From Streptomyces morookaense (GTDB lineage Bacteria > Actinomycetota > Actinomycetes > Streptomycetales > Streptomycetaceae): DNA of 64,000 nt. The stretch is taken from contig NZ_JABBXF010000006.1 of assembly GCF_013030945.1 (NCBI RefSeq), positions 186,001 to 250,000 of the forward strand. The letters are read 5' to 3'. Both the position numbers and the translations under genes were made by a program. This document shows, piece by piece, positions 51,346 through 58,174 of this stretch; position 1 is the first letter of the stretch, and each line of letters begins with the position of its first letter. The notes under the pieces are model-generated. The model had not been told where the DNA came from. It saw only the letters and a list, made by a program, of their open reading frames with translations, and did no database searches.

Positions 51346-52044
51346 ATGGAAGCGGACCGCCGAGTGCAGCTCCCTCCCGAGCTGCACCGGCGGTTGCTCG
51401 CCGATGCGGTCGCCGTGGGGGCGTCCTTCCCGCTGGTGCTCACCGGCGGCTACGCGCTGCGCGCCCACGGCCTGGTGGAACGGCCGGTCCACGGCCCGGC
51501 CCTGGCCACGGGGTCCCCGGAGCCGATGCAGCAGATCGCCGCCGTGCTGCGCGGCGGGCTGCTGGAACGCGGCTGGCGGGTGCGGGACGTGGAGTCCGAC
51601 CCGCTCTCGGCACGCTTCACCGCGGGGGACCCGGTGACGGGCGCGGAGTGCCAGGTGCACGTCCTCAAGGAGACGATGTGGCGCCCGCCGGTCCCCACCG
51701 GCCTGGGCCTGGCCCTCGCCGTCGAGGACGCCGTCGGCACCAAGGTGCGCGCCCTCGCCGACCGGGGCTTCGCGCGGGACCTCGTCGACGTGCACGCCGC
51801 CGCGGCCCGCTGGTCCCGGACCGAGCTGGAGGAGTTCGGCCGGCGGCACGCGCGGGACGCCTTCGACCTCGCCGATCTGCGGGACCGGCTCGACCGGGCC
51901 GACTGGTACGGGGATGCCGAGTTCGCCGCGTACGGACTGGACGGCGAGGAGAGCGCGGCGCTGCGGCGCTGGGCGCAGGAGTGGTCCGACGACATCGGCG
52001 AACGCCTCGTCGAGGAGGCCCCCTTCGAGGACCCGGAAGGGTGA
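51346..52044 (+). CDS. AbiEii/nucleotidyltransferase-fold protein, orphan
   Basis: The 232-aa protein has a nucleotidyltransferase start (FPLVLTGGYALRAHGLVERP), a distal conserved Lys/Asp block (AVEDAVGTKVRALADRGFARDLVDVHAA) and a helical C-terminus, the pattern of AbiEii/AbiGii-type toxins and related nucleotidyltransferases. In the canonical TGGYALRAHG-N-D arrangement the catalytic acidic residues appear partly replaced (VHGPALATG instead of TxDxD), so activity is doubtful. No AbiEi antitoxin gene is adjacent. It is just downstream of the secreted protein gene (44 bases) and may be unrelated to it. Confidence 0.75.
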   Translation: MEADRRVQLPPELHRRLLADAVAVGASFPLVLTGGYALRAHGLVERPVHGPALATGSPEPMQQIAAVLRGGLLERGWRVRDVESDPLSARFTAGDPVTGAECQVHVLKETMWRPPVPTGLGLALAVEDAVGTKVRALADRGFARDLVDVHAAAARWSRTELEEFGRRHARDAFDLADLRDRLDRADWYGDAEFAAYGLDGEESAALRRWAQEWSDDIGERLVEEAPFEDPEG

Positions 52045-52192
52045 CATCAGGCCGCCGACCTGGGGGTTCGGCAGGTCCGCCCGACACTCCAGGGCAAATC
52101 CCGTCTTCCTCGGCAAATGCATGGAAGATGGACGGAACTGTGGTCACAGGTGTGGCGAAGACGACCACCACCAGGTTCCGGGAGCGCGGCGC

Positions 52193-53851
52193 ATGGCCAA
52201 TACGCAACAGACCCCTGCCCAGGCATCGAAGGGGGAGCGGTTCGCGGACTGGTTCGACGGCCGCGTCGGGCTGTATTCCCTCGCCAAGGCCAATCTGCGG
52301 AAGATCTTCCCGGACCACTGGTCGTTCATGCTGGGCGAGGTCGCGCTCTACTCGTTCGTCATCATCATCGTCACCGGCGTCTACCTGACGATGTTCTTCA
52401 AACCCAGCATGACCGAGGTCGTCTACCACGGCCGGTACGCGCCGCTGAACGGCATTCTGATGTCGGACGCGTACAAGTCGACGCTCGACATCAGCTTCGA
52501 CGTCCGCGGCGGACTGCTGCTCCGTCAGCTGCACCACTGGGCCGCGCTGGTGTTCATCATGGCGATGCTCGTCCACATGATGCGCGTCTTCTTCACCGGC
52601 GCGTTCCGCAAGCCCCGCGAGCTCAACTGGCTTTTCGGGGCGAGCCTGTTGATCCTCGGCATGTTCGACGGCTTCATGGGCTATTCGCTGCCGGACGACC
52701 TGCTCTCCGGCACGGGTGTCCGGTTCATGGAGGGCGCGATTCTCTCCCTGCCGATCGTCGGCACCTATCTGGTGTTCTTCATCTTCGGCGGGCAGTACCC
52801 GGGCCACATCTGGGTGCCGCGGATGTACACCGTCCACGTGCTGCTGATCCCCGGCATCATGGCGGCCGCCCTGGCGGCCCACCTGATCCTGGTCTTCTAC
52901 CACAAGCACACGCAGGGAATTCATGCCGGACGGAAGAACGACAACGTCGTGGGCATGCCGCTGATGCCGGTCTACATGGCCAAGGCGGGCGGCTTCTTCT
53001 TCCTGGTCAGCGGCATCATCTCGGTCTTCGCGGGCTTCGCGCAGATCAACCCGATCTGGGCGTACGGGCCGTACCGGCCGGACATGGTGACCACCGACGC
53101 CCAGCCCGACTGGTACATGGGCTTCTCCGAGGGCCTGATCCGCGTCATGCCCGGCTGGGAAATCAATTTCCTGGGCCACACGCTCGTCCTCGGCGTCTTC
53201 ATCCCGCTGGTCGTCTTCCCGCTGGTCTTCCTCGCGATCTGGTGCTACCCCTTCTTCGAGGCCTGGGTCACCGGGGACCGGCGCGAGCACCACATCGCCG
53301 AACGGCCCCGCAACAACCCGGTGCGCACCGCATTCGGCGCGGCCTGGATCGCCGAATACGTCATCCTGCTGGTGGGCGGCGGCAACGACATCATCGCGGT
53401 GCATTTCCACCTGTCGATCAACGCCATCACCTGGCTCGTCCGCGTCGGTTTCTTCGTGATTCCGGCCCTGGTCTTCGTCGTCACCCACCGGTGGTGCCTC
53501 GGCCTGCAGCGCCGCGACCGCGAAAAGGTGCTGCACGGAAGGGAGTCGGGCGTCATCGCGCGCTACCCGCACGGTGAATACGTCGAGATCCACGAGCCGT
53601 TGTCGCAGGAAGCGCTCTACACGCTCACCGCCCACGAGCAGTACACGCCCTGGCAACTGCCGCCGGCGGTCGACGAGAACGGCAACCCGCGCAAGATCTC
53701 CTGGCTCCAGCGCGTGCGAGCCCGGCTGTCCGAGGCCTACTTCGGCGAGGGGGCCCAGATCCCCAAGGCGACGGTGGAGGAGTTCCGGGAGATCCAGGCG
53801 GCCCACCACGAGCACCACGAGGTCGCCAGGGTCGGCGAGGGCAGTCACTGA
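52193..53851 (+). CDS. Cytochrome b subunit of bc1-type complex, stand-alone copy (QcrB-like)
   Basis: The 552-aa protein has an N-terminal cytochrome b domain with heme-ligand His pairs in RQLHHWAALVFIMAMLVHMM and MYTVHVLLIPGIMAAALAAH. The Qo-site motif is PDWYMGF, and the long C-terminal region is typical of actinobacterial QcrB. It is full length for the family. The partner genes for cytochrome c (QcrC), Rieske protein (QcrA) and oxidase subunits are absent here, so this is a second, orphan copy. ATG 52193 (MANTQQTPAQASKGERF) has GGGAGCG upstream. It could replace QcrB under particular conditions. Confidence 0.9.
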   Translation: MANTQQTPAQASKGERFADWFDGRVGLYSLAKANLRKIFPDHWSFMLGEVALYSFVIIIVTGVYLTMFFKPSMTEVVYHGRYAPLNGILMSDAYKSTLDISFDVRGGLLLRQLHHWAALVFIMAMLVHMMRVFFTGAFRKPRELNWLFGASLLILGMFDGFMGYSLPDDLLSGTGVRFMEGAILSLPIVGTYLVFFIFGGQYPGHIWVPRMYTVHVLLIPGIMAAALAAHLILVFYHKHTQGIHAGRKNDNVVGMPLMPVYMAKAGGFFFLVSGIISVFAGFAQINPIWAYGPYRPDMVTTDAQPDWYMGFSEGLIRVMPGWEINFLGHTLVLGVFIPLVVFPLVFLAIWCYPFFEAWVTGDRREHHIAERPRNNPVRTAFGAAWIAEYVILLVGGGNDIIAVHFHLSINAITWLVRVGFFVIPALVFVVTHRWCLGLQRRDREKVLHGRESGVIARYPHGEYVEIHEPLSQEALYTLTAHEQYTPWQLPPAVDENGNPRKISWLQRVRARLSEAYFGEGAQIPKATVEEFREIQAAHHEHHEVARVGEGSH

Positions 53852-53872
53852 CCCGGCGCCCGCGACCCTCCC

Positions 53873-54121
53873 GTGAGACGCCCGGTCCGCCGCGGCTCCT
53901 ACCCCTACGGCCTGTTGGTCCCCGTGGCGCGCGTCGCCACGGGGACGGCGGCCGAGGAGGTCCGCTCCTTCCTCGACCTGTGCGGGATCCGCTCCACCAC
54001 GGCCCCCTGCCCCCGCCGCCGGCGCTCCCCCTGGCGGCTGCAGGTGCTGGTCTTCGCCAAGGACGCGGGCCGGGCCCGTCGGCTCGTCAACGAGTGGACG
54101 CTGCCGGCCGGGCCGGGGTGA
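53873..54121 (+). CDS. Small DUF2007-like protein
   Basis: The 82-aa protein (MRRPVRRGSYPYGLLVPVAR start) resembles small putative signal-transducing/DUF2007 domains: VATGTAAEEVRSFLDLCGIRSTT, a basic turn (CPRRRRSPW) and LQVLVFAKDAGRARRLV. Such domains form an alpha-beta ferredoxin-like unit. Function unknown. GTG 53873 lies 21 bases after the cytochrome b stop on the same strand, so it may be co-transcribed. Confidence 0.62.
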   Translation: MRRPVRRGSYPYGLLVPVARVATGTAAEEVRSFLDLCGIRSTTAPCPRRRRSPWRLQVLVFAKDAGRARRLVNEWTLPAGPG

Positions 54122-54219
54122 CGGGGCGCGGCGAAAACCGGTGTCTTCGGATGCCCGGCGCAGCGATCATGGACTGACCCATGGACTGACCGCGGAGCCG
54201 CCACCGAGGAGGAACCCCC

Positions 54220-54903
54220 TTGCCCCTGCCTGTGCCCGCCGACCCCACGGCCCTCCATCCGATGCCCGGGCAGCCGCGGGTGGTGCTGCTCAAGCCGCTG
54301 GTCACGTCCCCGCTGATCGAGGTCGGGGAGTACTCCTACTACGACGACCCGGACGACCCGACGGCGTTCGAGACACGCAACGTGCTCTACCACTACGGGC
54401 CGGAGAAGCTGGTCATCGGCAAGTTCTGCGCGCTGGGCACGGGCGTGCGCTTCCTCATGAACGGCGCCAACCACCGCATGGACGGCCCCTCGACGTTCCC
54501 CTTCCCGACCATGGGCGGCTCCTGGGCCGAGCACTTCGACCTGCTCACCGGCCTGCCCAACCGGGGGGACACGGTCGTCGGCAACGACGTCTGGTTCGGC
54601 CACGGCACGACGGTCATGCCCGGCGTACGCATCGGGCACGGGGCGATCATCGCCTCCGGCGCCGTGGTGACGGGCGACGTGCCCGACTACGGCATCGTCG
54701 GCGGCAACCCGGCCCGCCTCATCCGCACCCGCTACGACGCCGGGGACGTCGCCCGGCTGCTGGCGGTGGCCTGGTGGGACTGGCCCGCGGAGCACATCAC
54801 GCAGCACGTGCGGACGATCATGTCGGGCAGCATCGCCGACCTGGAGGCCGCGGCGCCGTCGGACGGGACGCCCACCGGGACAGGGCCGGGCCACTCACTG
54901 TGA
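54220..54903 (+). CDS. Vat/CatB-type xenobiotic acetyltransferase (left-handed beta-helix)
   Basis: The 227-aa hexapeptide-repeat acetyltransferase has KLVIGKFCALGTGVRFLMNGANH with the catalytic His, FPFPTMGGSW, GDTVVGNDVWFGHGTTVMPG (hexapeptide turns) and YGIVGGNPARLIRTRY. These match the Vat/CatB group, which acetylates streptogramin A or chloramphenicol; many chromosomal relatives have other or unknown substrates. TTG 54220 is taken as start because GAGGAGG lies 7 bases upstream and no ATG or GTG fits. Resistance is possible but unproven. Confidence 0.9.
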   Translation: MPLPVPADPTALHPMPGQPRVVLLKPLVTSPLIEVGEYSYYDDPDDPTAFETRNVLYHYGPEKLVIGKFCALGTGVRFLMNGANHRMDGPSTFPFPTMGGSWAEHFDLLTGLPNRGDTVVGNDVWFGHGTTVMPGVRIGHGAIIASGAVVTGDVPDYGIVGGNPARLIRTRYDAGDVARLLAVAWWDWPAEHITQHVRTIMSGSIADLEAAAPSDGTPTGTGPGHSL

Positions 54904-54921
54904 CGACCGGGCGCAGCGGTC

Positions 54922-55143
54922 CTACAGCTTGGTCATCTTGGTGTACGGGCTCAGGATGCGCATTTGCGCGGAGCCGAAGTCCACGAGCGCCGCGATTCCG
55001 TCCTCGATGCCGATTATCCGGCCGAGGCCGTACACGTCGTGTGTGACCTGGTCGCCCACGGCGAAGTGCTTGGGAGCCGGTGTGACCGGGGCCTTGAAGG
55101 GGCTGGTGGGCAAATGGCGCTTCGGTGCAGCAGGCTTTGTCAT
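54922..55143 (-). CDS. Small CarD/SH3-like conserved protein
   Basis: The 73-aa protein starts MTKPAAPKRHLPTSPFKAPV and then has FAVGDQVTHDVYGLGRIIGI plus EDGIAALVDFGSAQMRIL, a small beta-barrel like the C-terminal Tudor/SH3 segment of UvrD and the N-terminal domain of CarD. It may bind nucleic acid or RNA polymerase. ATG 55143 is chosen. Convergent with the acetyltransferase gene. Confidence 0.75.
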   Translation of the reverse strand: MTKPAAPKRHLPTSPFKAPVTPAPKHFAVGDQVTHDVYGLGRIIGIEDGIAALVDFGSAQMRILSPYTKMTKL

Positions 55144-55249
55144 TGAGCCCAGTATGCGCCCTGCGAGCTGCGCTGGTGGCCGACTCTCAGGCAGGAGTTG
55201 TTGATTGCTGGATCCAGGGTGCGCGACGCCTGGCGCGGCCCGGACAACA

Positions 55250-55283
55250 AACAACCCCCAGGTTGATCACCTGGGGGTTTGTC
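55250..55283 (-). terminator. Terminator of the tRNA-Gly gene
   Basis: In the tRNA direction, AACCCCCAGGT pairs with ACCTGGGGGTT, followed by a T-rich run (gtttgttgt). It begins about 5 bases after the mature tRNA end. Confidence 0.88.
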
Positions 55284-55287
55284 GTGG

Positions 55288-55358
55288 AGCGGGCGACGAG
55301 AATCGAACTCGCGCTCTGAGCTTGGGAAGCTCATGTTCTACCATTAAACTACGCCCGC
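55288..55358 (-). tRNA. tRNA-Gly, anticodon CCC
   Basis: The cloverleaf is clear: acceptor stem GCGGGCG/CGCCCGC, D-arm TAGTTTAATGGTAGAAC, anticodon stem TGAGC/GCTCA with loop TTCCCAA (anticodon CCC, reading GGG), T-arm GCGAGTTCGATTCTCG. The discriminator base is T. CCA is not encoded. A terminator follows immediately. Confidence 0.93.
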
Positions 55359-55617
55359 GTGAGGACGCCTTCAGGGCGTCGCATCGTCGCACACTCTACC
55401 CCATCGAAGGCCCCCGGTGCACTGGTCCGGGTGGCCTTCTTGTCGTGTGAGGGGGCTGTGCGGGGAGTGGGGACGCGGGCGTGGGGTGCGGGAGTTGGGG
55501 CGTACCGTGGGGGCGCGGAAGCCGGTCGGGGGGTGCCGGGAGTGCCGTATGCAGGCGCGTCGGAGAGATCCCCTAATGTGGCTTTTGTCTTTCACAACAT
55601 TGGGGAAAGGGAGCTCG

Positions 55618-55782
55618 ATGGAGCGCACCATCGTCCGTTGTGCCGAAGGGCACGTTTTCAGCACCGCTTCGTTCCCGATGCAGAACCTCGGAGCCGGCCG
55701 GATCGGCCCGGGACGGCTGCTGCGCTGTCCCCGCTGCGCCCGGCTGCGGCACTCCGTACCGGTGGCGCCCGAGAAGGGCTGA
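55618..55782 (+). CDS. Small conserved zinc-ribbon protein (54 aa)
   Basis: The 54-aa protein starts MERTIVRCAEGHVFSTASFP and contains CAEGH and LLRCPRCARLRH, forming a Cys/His-type zinc ribbon. It is an actinobacterial small protein of unknown function, common in Streptomyces. ATG 55618 follows AAAGGGAG. A strong terminator follows directly, so it is monocistronic. The 259 bases upstream (from the tRNA) hold no gene that I can support; its promoter should lie there. Confidence 0.8.
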   Translation: MERTIVRCAEGHVFSTASFPMQNLGAGRIGPGRLLRCPRCARLRHSVPVAPEKG

Positions 55783-55789
55783 GGGGAAC

Positions 55790-55821
55790 GAGGGCCCGGT
55801 CCGATCGAGGACCGGGCCCTC
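55790..55821. terminator. Terminator after the zinc-ribbon gene
   Basis: A perfect 13-bp inverted repeat, GAGGGCCCGGTCC/GGACCGGGCCCTC, with a 6-base loop. Confidence 0.87.
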
Positions 55822-55851
55822 TCGCATTCTCCGGTTGTCCGGCTTCTTGCG

Positions 55852-55863
55852 TATCCTCGACCC
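55852..55863 (+). promoter_or_regulatory. -10 element consistent with leaderless dcd transcript
   Basis: TATCCT (55852-55857) lies 6 bases before the GTG of dcd and no SD is present. The -35 is not clear. The same TATCCT spacing occurs before the GntR gene at 13973. Confidence 0.5.
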
Positions 55864-56439
55864 GTGCTTCTCTCAGACAAGGACATCCGGACCGAGATCG
55901 ACGCTGGCCGGGTGCGGATCGACCCGTACGACGAATCGATGGTGCAGCCGTCGAGCATCGACGTGCGCCTCGACCGCTACTTCCGGGTGTTCGAGAACCA
56001 CCGGTACCCCCACATCGACCCCGCCGTCGAGCAGGCGGACCTCACCCGCGAGGTCGTGCCAGACGGTGACGAGGCCTTCATCCTGCACCCCGGTGAGTTC
56101 GTGCTCGCCTCGACGTACGAGGTCATCACGCTCCCCGGCGACATCGCCTCCCGCCTGGAGGGCAAGTCCAGCCTCGGCCGGCTCGGCCTGCTGACCCACT
56201 CCACGGCCGGCTTCATCGACCCGGGCTTCTCCGGGCACGTGACGCTGGAGCTGTCGAACATGGCCACCCTGCCGATCAAGCTGTGGCCGGGGATGAAGAT
56301 CGGGCAGCTGTGCATGTTCCGGCTGAGCTCCCCCGTCGAGCACCCGTACGGGTCCGCGAAGCACGGTTCCCGCTACCAGGGTCAGCGCGGGCCGACGCCC
56401 TCGCGCTCCTTCCAGAATTTCCACCGCACGCAGGTCTGA
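55864..56439 (+). CDS. dcd: dCTP deaminase
   Basis: The 191-aa trimeric enzyme converts dCTP to dUTP, or directly to dUMP in actinobacterial bifunctional forms. Motifs are [48 protein letters not shown], the active-site block [20 protein letters not shown] and GHVTLELSN, and the C-terminal [16 protein letters not shown]. Length is normal. GTG 55864 begins the conserved N-terminus. It feeds the dTMP pathway, and lies 14 bases before the phosphoribosyltransferase gene. Confidence 0.96.
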   Translation: MLLSDKDIRTEIDAGRVRIDPYDESMVQPSSIDVRLDRYFRVFENHRYPHIDPAVEQADLTREVVPDGDEAFILHPGEFVLASTYEVITLPGDIASRLEGKSSLGRLGLLTHSTAGFIDPGFSGHVTLELSNMATLPIKLWPGMKIGQLCMFRLSSPVEHPYGSAKHGSRYQGQRGPTPSRSFQNFHRTQV

Positions 56440-56453
56440 GAGCAGCAACAACA

Positions 56454-56951
56454 GTGAGTGACAACCGCGAAAACCTGACCTACCCGCTCTTCGGGCAGGC
56501 CATCCGTGAACTGGCCCAGACGATCGCGGACGACGGCTACGAGCCGGACATCGTCCTCTCCATCGCGCGCGGCGGCGTCTTCGTCGCCGGTGGCCTGGCC
56601 TACGCCCTGGACTGCAAGAACATCCACCTGGTCAACGTGGAGTTCTACACCGGCGTCGGCTCGACGCTGGAGATGCCGGTCATGCTGGCGCCCGTGCCGA
56701 ACGCGATCGACTTCTCCAACAAGAAGGTCCTGATCGCGGACGATGTCGCCGACACCGGCAAGACGCTCAAGCTCGTGCACGACTTCTGCCTCGACCATGT
56801 CGCCGAGGTGCGCAGCGCGGTCATCTACGAGAAGCCGCAGTCGCTGGTGAAGTGCGAGTACGTGTGGAAGCGCACGGACGACTGGATCAACTTCCCGTGG
56901 AGCGTCGAGCCGCCGGTCGTGCGGCGCGAGGGCCAGGTCCTCGACGCGTGA
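56454..56951 (+). CDS. Phosphoribosyltransferase (type I PRTase fold)
   Basis: The 165-aa PRTase domain has the PRPP loop VLIADDVADTGKTLKLVHDF, the pyrophosphate loop IARGGVFVAGGLAY and a hood region with NVEFYTGVGSTLE. It is similar to xanthine/hypoxanthine-type PRTases and to small actinobacterial PRTases downstream of dcd, so nucleobase salvage is likely. GTG 56454 overlaps no RBS but is the only suitable start. Probably co-transcribed with dcd. A hairpin follows. Confidence 0.9.
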   Translation: MSDNRENLTYPLFGQAIRELAQTIADDGYEPDIVLSIARGGVFVAGGLAYALDCKNIHLVNVEFYTGVGSTLEMPVMLAPVPNAIDFSNKKVLIADDVADTGKTLKLVHDFCLDHVAEVRSAVIYEKPQSLVKCEYVWKRTDDWINFPWSVEPPVVRREGQVLDA

Positions 56952-56973
56952 GCGCGTAGCGCAGTGAACGGCC

Positions 56974-57012
56974 GGAAGCCCGGGCCCCGCAGCGGCGGGG
57001 ACCCGGGCTTCC
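56974..57012. terminator. Terminator between convergent PRTase and Yip1 genes
   Basis: GGAAGCCCGGG and CCCGGGCTTCC pair, extended by an imperfect CCCCGC/GCGGGG inner stem. Confidence 0.83.
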
Positions 57013-57039
57013 GTGTGGCCGGGGTGCGGTTCCGGCGGA

Positions 57040-57972
57040 CTACAGCGTACCCAGCTTGATCAGGGACAGCAGGGCCACCAGCTGGATCGCCGAGGCCCCG
57101 AGCGCCTTGGGCCAGGGCAGGTCGTGGGACTTGCTCACCATCGACGTCAGCAGCACACCGCCGGCCAGCCAGGTCGCCCAGCCGAGGACCTGGACGAGGG
57201 GGCTGTCGCCGCCGAGGAACATCGCGAACAGCAGCCGCGGGGCGTCCGTGACCGACATGATCAGCATCGACAGGCCGACCGTCGGCTGCCACATGCCGTC
57301 GCCGCCGAGCTGGCGGGCGAGGGTGTGCGTGACGGCACCGAGTATCAGCCCGGCCAGCAGCACGATGACACCGGCGGCCAGCACCCACGGGATGCTGTCG
57401 GCGAGGGTGGCGTGCAGCACGTCCTGGCGGGCCTTGTCGAAGCCGAAGACCGCCAGCAGGCCGTAGACGAACGTCACGATCAGGGCCGGGCCCCACATCG
57501 CGTGGTCGCGCATCTGCCAGAAGGTGGCCGACGGGCGCAGCACGATGCCCCTCAGCAGATCCTTCCAGTGCAGCCGCGGCCCGGGGGGCGGGGCGGGGGC
57601 CGCGGACTGCCCGGGGCCGTAGGTGCTGCCGGCACCGTAATCCGCGTACGGGTCCGGTCCGCCCGGGCCGGGGCCCTGAGGGGCGTAGGCGTCAGGGGCC
57701 TCGCCGAAGGCGAACTGCTGGGTGCGCCCGGGGTCGCCGGCGGGCGGGCCGCCGTAGTACGGGTCCTGGTACGGACCGCCGCCCTGCGCGCCCCGGGCAT
57801 AGCCGTGCTGCACCGGGGGCTGTTGCTGCCCGTAGCCCGGCTGCGGCGCCGTCGTACCGCCGAAGTACTCCGGCTCGTCGTACCCGGCGGGCTGCTGCCA
57901 CTGCTGTTGTCCTTGCGGTGCGGGGTTCGGGTGCCGGTCGTCCCGTCCGCGTCCCATCCTGAATCCAGCCAC
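57040..57972 (-). CDS. Yip1-domain membrane protein with Gln/Gly/Pro/Tyr-rich N-terminus
   Basis: The 310-aa protein has about 125 residues of low-complexity cytoplasmic sequence (GQQQWQQPAGYDEPEYFGG) and then a Yip1 domain with about five TM helices, marked by LHWKDLLRGIVLRPSATFWQ, GPALIVTFVYGLLAVFGFDK and GGVLLTSMVSKSHDLPWPKA. The function of bacterial Yip1 proteins is not known. The start is GTG 57972 or ATG 57957 (MGRGRDDRHPN). Convergent with the PRTase gene. Confidence 0.85.
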   Translation of the reverse strand: MAGFRMGRGRDDRHPNPAPQGQQQWQQPAGYDEPEYFGGTTAPQPGYGQQQPPVQHGYARGAQGGGPYQDPYYGGPPAGDPGRTQQFAFGEAPDAYAPQGPGPGGPDPYADYGAGSTYGPGQSAAPAPPPGPRLHWKDLLRGIVLRPSATFWQMRDHAMWGPALIVTFVYGLLAVFGFDKARQDVLHATLADSIPWVLAAGVIVLLAGLILGAVTHTLARQLGGDGMWQPTVGLSMLIMSVTDAPRLLFAMFLGGDSPLVQVLGWATWLAGGVLLTSMVSKSHDLPWPKALGASAIQLVALLSLIKLGTL

Positions 57973-58174
57973 GCCTTCGAACGTACCCGGTCCGGAGAGC
58001 CCCCGGACCCGGGCAAAGGGGAACGGGCCCGGCTTTGCGGCCGAGCTGTGACATCCCCTAGGGGAAAGCTCCGGGAACCGGCCATGCCATGTGAGGTTTC
58101 GCGCCGGAAACGGCAACGGCCGGTGCCTCGCGACGGATCGCGGGGCACCGGCCGCAGGAGGCCGTTCCGAGCGG

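Noticed and set aside
51346..52044. The AbiEii-like gene as a complete toxin-antitoxin system
   Set aside because: No AbiEi antitoxin gene is adjacent, and the acidic catalytic residues look altered.
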